Of a stretch of 36,054 bases of DNA, positions 27,737-34,860 are shown piece by piece. Positions within the stretch are counted from its first letter, which is position 1. The number at the start of each line of letters is the position of its first letter. The notes beneath the pieces were generated by a model. It worked only from the letters and a program-made list of their open reading frames with translations. It searched no databases and had not been told where the DNA came from. This stretch comes from JBBIQS01 sp037442205 (GTDB lineage Bacteria; Myxococcota; Myxococcia; Myxococcales; UBA5297), in contig JBBIQS010000082.1 in NCBI GenBank assembly GCA_037442205.1, positions 1 through 36,054 on the forward strand. Reading direction: 5' to 3'. Made by a program: the position numbers and the translations under genes.

Positions 27737-28040
27737 GTTCCTGGATCTGGGCGCCGTTTTCGACCACGTAGTAGACCCGCACCCGCTGGCCGGCGCGCAG
27801 GCCGCTGACCGTGCCCGCCGACTTGCCGGTGGCGTCGAGCACCGGGAAGCTGGGCGGCACCTTGTAGATCACCAGGCCGGCCGGGGTGTTGAGCCGCAGC
27901 TCCGAAATCGCGGAGTCGATGGCCACCACCGATCCCGAGTCCGACTTGAGCGCCTCCGAGTAGGGCACGACCTTGGGCGGCGGATACGGCGGAACAGCAC
28001 CGAGCAGTGCGAGCGAGAGAAGCAGGGCGGGAGTGTTCAT
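27723..28040 (-). CDS. Small secreted protein with OB/SH3-like beta fold
   Basis: 105 residues, a small gene easily missed. Residues 1-15 (MNTPALLLSLALLGA) are a short signal peptide. The mature part is beta-rich, with the pattern GSVVAIDSAISELRLNT ... GLRAGQRVRVYYVVENG. This resembles the DUF5666-like small beta-barrel layout of a 'transform term, then G-Q-x-V-x-V' strand. The secreted protein at 34359-34772 has a similar plan (GKIKTVDKAKRQLVLEQ ... VSPGQEVRASYE). A CATAAT box on the minus strand lies just before the ATG. The gene overlaps the 3' end of the transporter gene by 14 bases, tail to tail. Function unknown. Confidence 0.72.
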   Translation of the reverse strand: MNTPALLLSLALLGAVPPYPPPKVVPYSEALKSDSGSVVAIDSAISELRLNTPAGLVIYKVPPSFPVLDATGKSAGTVSGLRAGQRVRVYYVVENGAQIQELILE

Positions 28041-28046
28041 GGGAAC

Positions 28047-28052
28047 ATTATG
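28047..28052 (-). promoter_or_regulatory. -10-like CATAAT for a probably leaderless small-protein mRNA
   Basis: Read on the minus strand, CATAAT matches five of six consensus bases. A start point 7 bases downstream would fall on the A of the ATG at 28040. No ribosome-binding site is visible between them. The -35 region is poor. Confidence 0.4.
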
Positions 28053-28109
28053 CTCCGGTTGACCCTCGGTTGGCGACTGGCGCGCCGGACGTGGTAGAGC
28101 CTGCCGGCA

Positions 28110-29033
28110 ATGACCCTACTTCCCATCGAGCTGGTCGGGAGCCCGTCCCACCTGCCGCGCATCTCCAAGGGCCGGGTGGCGGTGCTCGACGTCGCCTTCG
28201 CCTCCGGCGAGAAGTTCGACCTGGTCACCGATCCCTTCATCCAGGGGCTGGGGGACCGGCTGGCGCTGTGGTGCGACCACCACGAGCACGCCCTGGGGTG
28301 GTCTCGCTACCGCAGCGACCCGCGCTTCCTGCTGGTCCCCAACCGCGAGGCCCACGCCTGCCCGGAGCTGGTGACCCCGGAGGTCGCCCGCCGCGCCGGC
28401 AAAGTGGACAAGCTGGTGGTCCACGGCGACTTCGACGGGCTGCTCACCGCGGTCAAGCTGATGCGCCAGGGCGAAGCCCCCTACCCCGAGGCCGACGAGG
28501 ACGCCCGCGCCGTCGACTCCCCGGGGCGCGGGCACCATCTGTCGGAGCGCGGCCGGCGGCTGGCCTGGGCGATCGACGAAGCGGTGGCCACCTTCACTGC
28601 CGGCGAGCGGCGCGATTTCCTGGTGGCCATCGCCGGCTCGCTGGTCGAGAGCTCGGAGCCGCCGGCGCTGGCCGCGCGCATCGACCAGGCTGTCCGCGAG
28701 GCCGAGGGGGCGCTGGCCGAGGCGGAGGAGCTCTCCGCCAGCCACAGCCGCCAGGAGCTGCCCGGAGTGCTGGTGGTCCGGCTGCCGGGCCGGCGCAAGG
28801 GCCGGGTGCGCAAGGCCATCCTGCGCTGGGCCGAGGAGCGCGCCCCGGTCGCGGTGGTGATCGAGACCGAGCCCAACCACACCTGGCTCACCGCCGCCAC
28901 CTTCGCCCAGGACATCGATCTGGGGACGGTCGAGCTGCTCGACGGCGGCCGCAGCGACTTCCGCTACGCCGAGCCCAAGGGCCCGGTCGATCCCATCCTG
29001 CGCGCCCTGGCGCGGGCGGTCGCCGAGCGCTGA
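28110..29033 (+). CDS. DHH-like phosphoesterase with apparently permuted motif order
   Basis: 307 residues, soluble. Three elements recall the DHH phosphoesterase superfamily (RecJ, NrnA/NrnB, GdpP). VAVLDVAF (23-30) looks like the strand ending in the motif II Asp. LWCDHHEH (53-60) is the signature DHH. VVHGDFDGLLTAVKL (103-117) looks like motif I (compare GDFDADG in RecJ). AHACPELV (81-88) matches the helix that normally follows DHH. In known family members motif I comes first, whereas here it follows DHH by about 50 residues. The C-terminal third (GVLVVRLPG, APVAVVIETE, ELLDGGRSDFRY) could be a DHHA1-like substrate domain. If active it would be a Mn-dependent phosphodiesterase acting on nano-RNA, cyclic dinucleotides or similar, but no substrate can be named. 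An AGAG stretch precedes the ATG. The repeat lipoprotein gene follows from its own promoter. Confidence 0.6.
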   Translation: MTLLPIELVGSPSHLPRISKGRVAVLDVAFASGEKFDLVTDPFIQGLGDRLALWCDHHEHALGWSRYRSDPRFLLVPNREAHACPELVTPEVARRAGKVDKLVVHGDFDGLLTAVKLMRQGEAPYPEADEDARAVDSPGRGHHLSERGRRLAWAIDEAVATFTAGERRDFLVAIAGSLVESSEPPALAARIDQAVREAEGALAEAEELSASHSRQELPGVLVVRLPGRRKGRVRKAILRWAEERAPVAVVIETEPNHTWLTAATFAQDIDLGTVELLDGGRSDFRYAEPKGPVDPILRALARAVAER

Positions 29034-29054
29034 TGACGTCGGTCCGAGTTCCGA

Positions 29055-29085
29055 GTGACGCACCGGGCCAGCCCCCGGCTATAAT
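29055..29085 (+). promoter_or_regulatory. Sigma70-type promoter for the repeat lipoprotein
   Basis: A perfect TATAAT lies at 29080-29085. GTGACG (29055-29060, four of six matches to TTGACA) is 19 bases upstream, slightly longer than ideal. Initiation near 29092 would give a leader of about 28 bases containing the AGGAG ribosome-binding site at 29106-29110. It is the best -10 element in the window. Confidence 0.6.
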
Positions 29086-29119
29086 GATCGGCTCGGCCGG
29101 TCCTCAGGAGATGTCTGCC

Positions 29120-30961
29120 ATGCCTCTGCGCTCGCCCACTCTGCCCGCCCTCCTCGGTGCGCTCCTCCTCGCCGTCGGCTGCGGCACCGGCACCCCGCCC
29201 AAGGCCGACGCCGGCACCGGCATCGGCAAGGAGATCTGCGACAACGGCATCGACGACAACGGTGACAAGAAGGTCGACTGCGCCGATCCCCAGTGCGTCA
29301 ACGCCCCCAACTGCAAGGCCGAGGACTGCACCAACGGCAAGGACGACAACGGCAACGGCCTCGTCGACTGCGCCGACCCGGTCTGCGAGAGCTTGAGCTG
29401 CGGCGGGGGCTGCCTGTGCCAGGGCGGCAAGAAGGTCGAGACCGACTGCCTGGACGGCGTGGACAACGACGGCGACGGCCTGATCGACTGCCACGATCCC
29501 GATTGCGCCGGCGAACCCAGCTGCTCCGCCAGCCGCTGCCTGGACTGCGCCTCCGGCTGCGACGGCCAGGGCTGCGGCAGCGGCTGCGTCTGCAGCGGCA
29601 CCACCAAGACCGAGCTCAATTGCAGCGACGGAGTGGACAACGACGGCGACGGCCAGACCGACTGCGCCGACTCCGACTGCGCCCTGGCCCCCTCGTGCCA
29701 GGGCGTCGACTGCTCCCAGTGCGCCAAGTCGGCCTGCTCCGGCCAGTCCTGCGGCACCGGCTGCCTGTGCTCCGGCACCACCCGCACCGAGGTGGTCTGC
29801 ACCGACGGCATCGACAACGACGGCGACGGCCAGACCGACTGCGCCGACTCCGACTGCGCCAACCAGAGCTGCGGCACCGGCTGTCTGTGCCAGGGCGGCA
29901 AGAAGACCGAGACCGACTGCATCGACGGGCTGGACAACGACGGCGATGGTCAGATCGACTGCGCCGACTCCGACTGCGCCTCCAAGTCCTGCGGCGGAGG
30001 CTGCGTCTGCCAGGGCGGCAAGAAGACCGAGACCAACTGCAGCGACGGAGTCGACAACGACTCCGACACCTTGGTCGACTGCAAGGACCCCGACTGCGCC
30101 TCCTCTCCCTCCTGCCAGGGCAAGATCGAGATCTGCGACGACGGCATCGACAACGACGGCAACAAGGCCATCGACTGCAACGACCCGGCCTGCCTGACCA
30201 GCCCGCTGTGCGCCAACCTGTTGGACGGCAAGCCGTGCGCCGCCGATTCCCAGTGCAAGGGCGGGCTGTGCCTCACCGAGGGCGCCTCCGGCAACCCCAA
30301 TGGTACCTGCAGCGCCCCCTGCACCACCGCCGGGGCCGCCTGCCCCAGCGGCGGGATCTGCGTGGTCCCCACCGGCTCCACCGGCAAGTGCCGCCCGTCG
30401 TGCGCCTGCACCGGCAGCCACTGCGCCAACAACGGCGGCTGCCGCGCCGGCTTCGGCTGCACCGTCGGAAGCGCCGCCGCCACCGCCGGCAAGGCCTACT
30501 GCATCGGCCAGTGCACTGCCGACAGCCAGTGCGCCAGCGTCGGCTGCAACCTGGAGTCGGGATTCTGCGAGCTGCCGCAAGGCAAGAAGGCGCTCGGCCA
30601 GGCGTGCATCGCGGACACCGACTGCGAGAGCTACTGGTGCCGGACGCAGACCGGCACGGGCTACCCCGGCGGCTACTGCGCCACCTTCTGCCTGACCACC
30701 GCCAACGTCTGCCCCGGGGACGGCGCCTGCTACTACTCCGCCACCTCGACCAGCAACTTCGGCGTCTGCTTCGACGGCTGCAAGGCCAGCACCGACTGCC
30801 GCACCGCCGAGAACTACAGCTGCTACCAGGTCACCAACGGCGGCCCGATCACGCCCATCGTCGTCTGCCTGCCGGTGTGCATGACCAAGGGCCAGACCTG
30901 CAGCGCCACCAACACCTGCTGCGCCCCCTTCACCTGCCTCGCCTCCGGCACCTGCGGCTGA
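29120..30961 (+). CDS. Cys-rich lipoprotein with eight DNDGDG-type repeats
   Basis: 613 residues. I choose ATG 29120 because AGGAG is nine bases upstream. ATG 29111 abuts that site, and the long in-frame extension further upstream overlaps the DHH gene. The signal peptide ends in a lipobox LAVGC (Cys21). Eight 20-residue motifs of the form CxDGxDNDGDGxxDCxDxDC occur between residues 40 and about 358. Most are separated by CGxGCxCxGxxKTExx linkers. The Asp/Asn-rich turns resemble calcium-binding DxDxDG loops, and the flanking cysteines would pin each loop. The rest (about 370-613) is a different Cys-rich region with CxxDxxC pairs (CAADSQCKGGLC, CTADSQCASVGC, CIADTDCESYWC), a pattern common in myxobacterial secreted proteins. 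Likely surface-exposed and Ca-stabilised. Role unknown. Confidence 0.85.
   Translation: MPLRSPTLPALLGALLLAVGCGTGTPPKADAGTGIGKEICDNGIDDNGDKKVDCADPQCVNAPNCKAEDCTNGKDDNGNGLVDCADPVCESLSCGGGCLCQGGKKVETDCLDGVDNDGDGLIDCHDPDCAGEPSCSASRCLDCASGCDGQGCGSGCVCSGTTKTELNCSDGVDNDGDGQTDCADSDCALAPSCQGVDCSQCAKSACSGQSCGTGCLCSGTTRTEVVCTDGIDNDGDGQTDCADSDCANQSCGTGCLCQGGKKTETDCIDGLDNDGDGQIDCADSDCASKSCGGGCVCQGGKKTETNCSDGVDNDSDTLVDCKDPDCASSPSCQGKIEICDDGIDNDGNKAIDCNDPACLTSPLCANLLDGKPCAADSQCKGGLCLTEGASGNPNGTCSAPCTTAGAACPSGGICVVPTGSTGKCRPSCACTGSHCANNGGCRAGFGCTVGSAAATAGKAYCIGQCTADSQCASVGCNLESGFCELPQGKKALGQACIADTDCESYWCRTQTGTGYPGGYCATFCLTTANVCPGDGACYYSATSTSNFGVCFDGCKASTDCRTAENYSCYQVTNGGPITPIVVCLPVCMTKGQTCSATNTCCAPFTCLASGTCG
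29237..30193 (+). repeat. Tandem DNA repeats coding for eight Asp/Cys motifs
   Basis: The eight motif copies are similar at the DNA level as well. The 48 bases at 29636-29683 are identical to those at 29813-29860, and 29933-29980 differs from them at three positions. The linker coding for CQGGKKTET also recurs. Near identity suggests recent duplication or gene conversion and a tendency to change copy number. Confidence 0.85.
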
Positions 30962-30973
30962 GCGCCGCCGCAG
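30952..30973 (+). terminator. Hairpin around the lipoprotein stop codon
   Basis: CTGCGGC (30952-30958) pairs with GCCGCAG (30967-30973), and the TGA stop lies in the eight-base loop. There is no T-tract, and the next gene starts at 30995, so it may only protect the message or lower read-through. Confidence 0.3.
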
Positions 30974-30994
30974 CGAGGCCGCTAGATTCGCCCC

Positions 30995-32107
30995 GTGGAG
31001 AGCCGGCACCAACAGTGGCTCGAGAACCTGAGGGATGAGCGCGACGGCGCCGCCCTCTACGAGGGCTTGGCGCACCTGGAGCCGGCCGCCCAGCGGTCCA
31101 AGAGCTTCCTGGAGCTGGCGCAGGGCGAGCGGCGGCACGCCACCCTCTGGGCGCACAAGCTTGAGAGCGAGGGGATCCCGCTGCCGGCGGACGAGCCGTC
31201 GGCCCGGGTGCGGCTGCTCCTGTTGCTGGCGCGCCGGCTCGGAATCGGCGCGGTGATGTCGCTGGTGCAGCAGGCCGAGGCCACCGACGCCGACAAGTAC
31301 GCCAGGCAGGGCGGAGACGCCGCCCCGCTCGCCCGGGAAGAGGAAGACCACCGCAAGGTGCTGGCCCAGCTCTCCGGGCCGGCCGCGGGAGGGGCCGCCG
31401 GAGCCATCGCCCGGCGCGAGCGCTGGCACCGGGGAGGGAGGGCCGGCTCGCTGCGGGCGGCGGTGTTCGGGATCAACGACGGGCTGGTCTCCAACCTCTC
31501 GCTGCTGCTGGGGGTGGCGGCGGCGGGTGCGCAGCAGGGGGCGCTGCTGATCACCGGGTTCGCCGGGCTGCTCGCCGGCGCCTGCTCGATGGCAGTGGGC
31601 GAGTTCGTCTCGGTCGCCAGCCAACGCGATCTGCTGGCGCGCCAGGTGGAGCTCGAGCGCAGGGAGCTCGCCGAGGCGCCCGAGGAGGAGGCCGCGGAGC
31701 TGGCGCTCATCTTCCAGCAGAAGGGGCTCTCCAGCGAGCAAGTGATGCGCACCACCGGCGAGCTGCTCAAGAATCCCGAGGCCGCCCTGGACACCCTGGT
31801 TCGCGAGGAGCTGGGGCTCGACCCGTCGGATCTCGGTTCGCCGTGGGGCGCGGCGCTCTCCAGCTTCTTCACCTTTGCCCTCGGGGCGGTGCTGCCCATC
31901 GTCCCCTTCCTCTTCGCCAACGGCTGGCTGGCGATGGCGGTGAGCGCCGGGGCGGCCTTCGCGGTGCTGGCCGGGGTCGGCGGGCTGCTGGGGTTCCTCT
32001 CTGGGCTGAGCCCTTGGCGGGCGGGCCTGCGGATGGCGGCGCTGGCGGCCCTGGCCGCCGGGATCACCGTGGGCCTCGGCCGGCTGCTGGGCACCCAGCT
32101 CGGCTGA
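30995..32107 (+). CDS. mbfA: MbfA-like protein: ferritin-like domain fused to VIT1/CCC1 transporter
   Basis: 370 residues from a GTG start. Residues 1-125 are a rubrerythrin/ferritin-like helical bundle with all expected di-iron ligands: Glu23, E45-R-R-H48, Glu95 and E116-E-D-H119. Residues about 150-370 are a VIT1/CCC1 membrane domain (LRAAVFGINDGLVSNLSLLLG, GACSMAVGEFVSVASQRDL, given in part) with about five transmembrane helices and the cytosolic acidic segment between helices 2 and 3. MbfA of alpha-proteobacteria exports iron from the cytoplasm and protects against iron and peroxide stress, with the ferritin domain sensing or delivering iron. Regulation there is by Irr or Fur. I see no clear Fur box here, as the 33-base gap to the preceding gene is short. 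It could be read through from the lipoprotein promoter. Tail-to-tail with the kinase, with a 9-bp gap. Confidence 0.9.
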   Translation: MESRHQQWLENLRDERDGAALYEGLAHLEPAAQRSKSFLELAQGERRHATLWAHKLESEGIPLPADEPSARVRLLLLLARRLGIGAVMSLVQQAEATDADKYARQGGDAAPLAREEEDHRKVLAQLSGPAAGGAAGAIARRERWHRGGRAGSLRAAVFGINDGLVSNLSLLLGVAAAGAQQGALLITGFAGLLAGACSMAVGEFVSVASQRDLLARQVELERRELAEAPEEEAAELALIFQQKGLSSEQVMRTTGELLKNPEAALDTLVREELGLDPSDLGSPWGAALSSFFTFALGAVLPIVPFLFANGWLAMAVSAGAAFAVLAGVGGLLGFLSGLSPWRAGLRMAALAALAAGITVGLGRLLGTQLG

Positions 32108-32116
32108 GCCGCCTCC

Positions 32117-33619
32117 TCAGGCCTGCTGCTCGGCGACGCCGAGCACCCTGCGCGCCAGCGCCAGCAGCGCCTCGAAGTCCAGCGGCTTCTCCAGGTATCC
32201 GGCCACCGAGCTCGGCTCGATCCCCGCCGAATGGAGGCGCCGCTCGCTGCAGACCACCACCGGAATCCGCGCCAGCCGCTGGTCCTCGCGCAGCTTCTCC
32301 AGCAGCCCCCAGCCGTCGAGCACCGGCATCGCCAGGTCGAGGACCATCAGCGCCGGGGTGCAGCGCCCCAGCACCGCCAGCGCCTCGATCCCGTTGGAGG
32401 CGCCGACCACTTCGAACCCCTCGTCCTCCAGCGCCGCGTGCAGCGTGCTGCGCAGCCCGGCGTCGTCCTCGACCAGCAGCACCAGCGGGCCGGTGCCCTG
32501 AGCGATCCGCTCGACCACTGGCCGGCCGACCGGCAGCTCCACCGTGAAGGTGGTCCCCAGCTCGGGCTCGCTGTGCACCGAGATCTCGCCGCCGTGGGCC
32601 CGCACCAGCATCGAGGCGATGTGCAGCCCCAACCCCAGCCCCTCGGTACGCTGGGCGATGCGGCCGCGGAAGAACCGCATGAACACCCGCGGCAGGTCCT
32701 GCTGGGCGATCCCCTCTCCCTGGTTGGTGATGCTCAGGATCACCGAATCGGACCCCGGGAAGGCCTCCAGCACCACCGGCGACCCCATGGGCGAGTACTT
32801 GAGCGCATTGCCCAGCAGGTTGACCAGCACGCGCTCGAGCTGATCGGGGTCGGCGGCGAAGATCGGCAGTCCGGCGGGAATCTGCACCATGATCCGGTCT
32901 ACCGCCAGCACTCCTGCCAGCCGCTCGCGCAGCTCGGCCCACCAGCTGCTCAGCTCCAGCGGGCGCCGGTGCAGGTGCAGCCCGCGGCCCTCGAGGCGGA
33001 TCGAGTCCACCAGGTCGCGGATCATGTTGTTGATGCGAGTGGCACTGACCAGGATCGCGTCGGCCCGCCGCGCCACTTCCTCGAATGGCCCGGGCCGCCG
33101 GGCGATGAGCTGGGCCTGCAGCACCAACGTCGACAGCGGGGTGCGCAGGTCGTGGCTGATGGCCCGCAGCAGGTCCTCCTGCTGCTCCTGCAGGGCGTAG
33201 AGCCGGGTGACGTCGGTCAGGGTCACCACCGCTCCGCCGGCCCCGGTCGGGGCCGCGCTCACCGAGACGAACAGCCGCTGGGGCCCGCGCCAGCCTTCGG
33301 GGGCGATCTGCAACAGCACCACCTCGCCCCTCACCACTTCCTGCTGCCGGCGCGCCCGCGACCAGGGGGCCTGCTCCGGCGCCAGCGGCTTGCCCTCCGG
33401 GGTCTCGATCTTCACCGAGCCCAGCAGCTCCAGCGCCCCGCTCCCGCGGGCGGGGCGGAACAGCCGCGTGGCCAACCCCTCCAGCCGCACCGCCGCCCCT
33501 TCTCCCGAGAGGATGGCCAGCCCGTCGGCCGCCAGCTCTACGCAGCGCCGCAGCTCGCGCGCCCCCAGCCCTTCGAGGTCACCTTCGGCGAGCGGTTGGT
33601 TGCCACCTTCGACGGCCAT
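32117..33619 (-). CDS. Soluble hybrid histidine kinase (PAS-HisKA-HATPase-receiver)
   Basis: 500 residues from ATG 33619, which has GGGGGG about ten bases upstream. A longer in-frame reading would run through the deaminase gene in another frame. Residues about 20-140 are PAS-like (ELAADGLAILSGEG to VVTLTDVTRLYAL). The H-box is AISHDLRTPLS, with phospho-acceptor His156. The N-box is NLLGNALKYS (267-276). The G1 element is TNQGEGI, where Asn replaces the usual Asp, a change also seen in other kinases. The G2 box is GLGLGLHIA (327-335). After a short linker comes a receiver domain (379-495) with acidic pocket ED385D, phospho-acceptor Asp428 (MVLDLAMP), Ser458 and Lys478. No transmembrane segment or signal peptide, so it senses a cytoplasmic cue. 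No partner regulator gene is adjacent, as is common for orphan kinases in myxobacteria. Confidence 0.92.
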   Translation of the reverse strand: MAVEGGNQPLAEGDLEGLGARELRRCVELAADGLAILSGEGAAVRLEGLATRLFRPARGSGALELLGSVKIETPEGKPLAPEQAPWSRARRQQEVVRGEVVLLQIAPEGWRGPQRLFVSVSAAPTGAGGAVVTLTDVTRLYALQEQQEDLLRAISHDLRTPLSTLVLQAQLIARRPGPFEEVARRADAILVSATRINNMIRDLVDSIRLEGRGLHLHRRPLELSSWWAELRERLAGVLAVDRIMVQIPAGLPIFAADPDQLERVLVNLLGNALKYSPMGSPVVLEAFPGSDSVILSITNQGEGIAQQDLPRVFMRFFRGRIAQRTEGLGLGLHIASMLVRAHGGEISVHSEPELGTTFTVELPVGRPVVERIAQGTGPLVLLVEDDAGLRSTLHAALEDEGFEVVGASNGIEALAVLGRCTPALMVLDLAMPVLDGWGLLEKLREDQRLARIPVVVCSERRLHSAGIEPSSVAGYLEKPLDFEALLALARRVLGVAEQQA

Positions 33620-33738
33620 ACGGATGCCCCCCGGCAAAGCCGCATAAGACCGCCTAGTACAGCGGACCTCCGCGCCGAACGCCCGCCCGAATTCCGGCCC
33701 GGCGGCGGCGCTGCTCAGCAGCCAACAGATGCCGCCGC

Positions 33739-34188
33739 TCAGCCGGCGGCCGAGGTGCGCGCCGCCTCCCCCAGCCCGGTGAGCTCGATGCCCAGCTTCT
33801 TGGCGTACTCGAAGATCCGCTCGTCGCGGTAGAACTCGCCGAAGACGATGCGCCGGATGCCGGCGTTGGCGATCATCTTGAAGCACGGCCAGCACGGGCT
33901 GGCGGTGATGTAGATGTCGGCCCCGTCGATGGCCACGCCGTTCTTGGCCGCCTGGAGGATGGCGTTGGTCTCGGCGTGGATGGTGGCCACGCAGTGGCCG
34001 TTCTCCATCATGTGCCCGGCCTCGTCGCAGTGGGGCAGCCCGCGGATCGAGCCGTTGTAGCCGGTGGAGAGGATGGTCCGGTCGCGGACGATCACCGCCC
34101 CGACGTGTTTTCGGTCGCAGGTCGCTCGGCTGGCGACCACCCGGGCAATCTGCATGAAGTATTCGTCCCAATCGCTGCGCTGTCTCAT
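33739..34188 (-). CDS. dCMP deaminase family protein
   Basis: 149 residues. The ATG at 34188 (MRQRSDWDEYFMQIARVVA) is chosen because AGAGG/AAAGG precede it and family members start here. An upstream in-frame extension to 34275 looks like non-coding sequence. The zinc-dependent deaminase motifs are HAETNAI (71-77, with the catalytic Glu73) and PCWPC (98-102). CDRKHVGAVIV, GYNGSIRGLPHCDE and HCVATIHAE are typical of the dCMP deaminase/ComEB family, with extra Cys/His residues for a structural zinc site. The reaction is dCMP to dUMP, feeding thymidylate synthesis in the cytoplasm. A weak -10-like TACACT is present on the minus strand at 34216-34221. It ends 119 bp before the kinase start, so the two may share a transcript. 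Confidence 0.93.
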   Translation of the reverse strand: MRQRSDWDEYFMQIARVVASRATCDRKHVGAVIVRDRTILSTGYNGSIRGLPHCDEAGHMMENGHCVATIHAETNAILQAAKNGVAIDGADIYITASPCWPCFKMIANAGIRRIVFGEFYRDERIFEYAKKLGIELTGLGEAARTSAAG

Positions 34189-34358
34189 GGCCTTTACCTC
34201 TCGAGAGTGGCGGCGAGTGTAGCCGATCCCGGCGGCCGCACCCGGGGCGATGCCCCCGGGGGCAGGGCGGGCCATCTTGGCTGCGTGCCCATCGGCCGGG
34301 CGGGCCTCGCGCAGGGCGGGGCCCGATGCGCTGCGGCCAGCGGCACCCCGGGGGAGCC

Positions 34359-34772
34359 ATGAGCGGACGTCGGATGATGTGGGCGGCGGCGGGCCTGAGC
34401 CTGTGCCTGGCGCTGCCGGCCGGGGCGGAGAAGTCGCGCCCGGAGTCGACCTCGGGCCAGCCCGGGCTGCGCGAGGCGCGCGGCAAGATCAAGACCGTGG
34501 ACAAGGCCAAGCGCCAGCTGGTGCTGGAGCAGCCGGGGCTGACGCTGCAGGTCGACCACACTACCACCATCTTCGTCGACGGGCGAACCGCCAGCCTGGA
34601 CGAGGTCTCCCCGGGCCAGGAGGTGCGCGCCTCCTACGAGCACAAGAAGGGCCTGGACCGCGCCCAGTGGATCGAGGTCAGCAAGACCTCCAAGGAGCCG
34701 TCGCAGAGCCACGAGCGGCTCCCCGAGGCGCCGGGGGCGCCGCCGCCGGGCAACCCGTCTCCCACGCACTAG
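34359..34772 (+). CDS. Small secreted protein with OB/SH3-like core
   Basis: 137 residues from ATG 34359, preceded by GGGGGAG. An in-frame ATG at 34326 exists but adds a non-signal-like stretch. The signal peptide is MMWAAAGLSLCLALPAGA (6-23 region), cut near AGA-EKS. The core (about 38-105) has the pattern GKIKTVDKAKRQLVLEQ, LQVDHTTTIFVDG, LDEVSPGQEVRASYE. This is a short beta-barrel plan in which a linking strand, a D-x-x-T-x-x-x-x-D-G turn and a G-Q-x-V-x-x strand recur, as in DUF5666-like proteins. The C terminus is a Ser/Pro-rich tail. Its layout is similar to that of the small secreted protein at 27723-28040, though sequence identity is low. Divergent from the deaminase. No function assigned. 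Confidence 0.75.
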   Translation: MSGRRMMWAAAGLSLCLALPAGAEKSRPESTSGQPGLREARGKIKTVDKAKRQLVLEQPGLTLQVDHTTTIFVDGRTASLDEVSPGQEVRASYEHKKGLDRAQWIEVSKTSKEPSQSHERLPEAPGAPPPGNPSPTH

Positions 34773-34800
34773 GCGGCGCGGCACGGGCGGCGCGAGCGCG

Positions 34801-34856
34801 TTGACACCCCGGGCTCTCGCGGAGTAGCAACAGGCCGCCTTTTGGCAGGGGGCCTG
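34801..34856 (+). promoter_or_regulatory. Promoter and leader hairpin before the SDR gene
   Basis: A perfect TTGACA (34801-34806) is followed after 18 bases by TAGCAA (34825-34830), a weak -10. Next, CAGGCC (34831-34836) can pair with GGCCTG (34851-34856), with an inner GCC-TTTT-GGC stem (34837-34846). The purine run AGGGGG that would serve as ribosome-binding site (34847-34852) lies partly inside this hairpin, four bases before AACC and the ATG at 34861. The leader might therefore control translation. Confidence 0.45.
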
Positions 34857-34860
34857 AACC

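Noticed and set aside
28007..29119. Upstream extension of the lipoprotein frame
   Set aside because: It overlaps the DHH-like gene in another frame and lacks a plausible N terminus. The start at 29120 has a ribosome-binding site and a lipobox.
28964..31741. 925-codon minus-strand frame opposite the repeat lipoprotein
   Set aside because: It is Ala/Val/Gly-rich and repetitive only because the opposite strand encodes the DNDGDG repeats. The plus-strand gene has a promoter, a ribosome-binding site and a signal peptide.
34241..34260. CCCGGGG-CGATGC-CCCCGGG hairpin between the deaminase and the small secreted gene
   Set aside because: It lies between divergent genes where a terminator is not expected, and runs of C and G are common by chance here.
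33620..34570. Upstream extension of the histidine kinase frame
   Set aside because: It runs through the antisense and alternate frame of the deaminase gene and has no PAS or sensor features. ATG 33619 is used instead.
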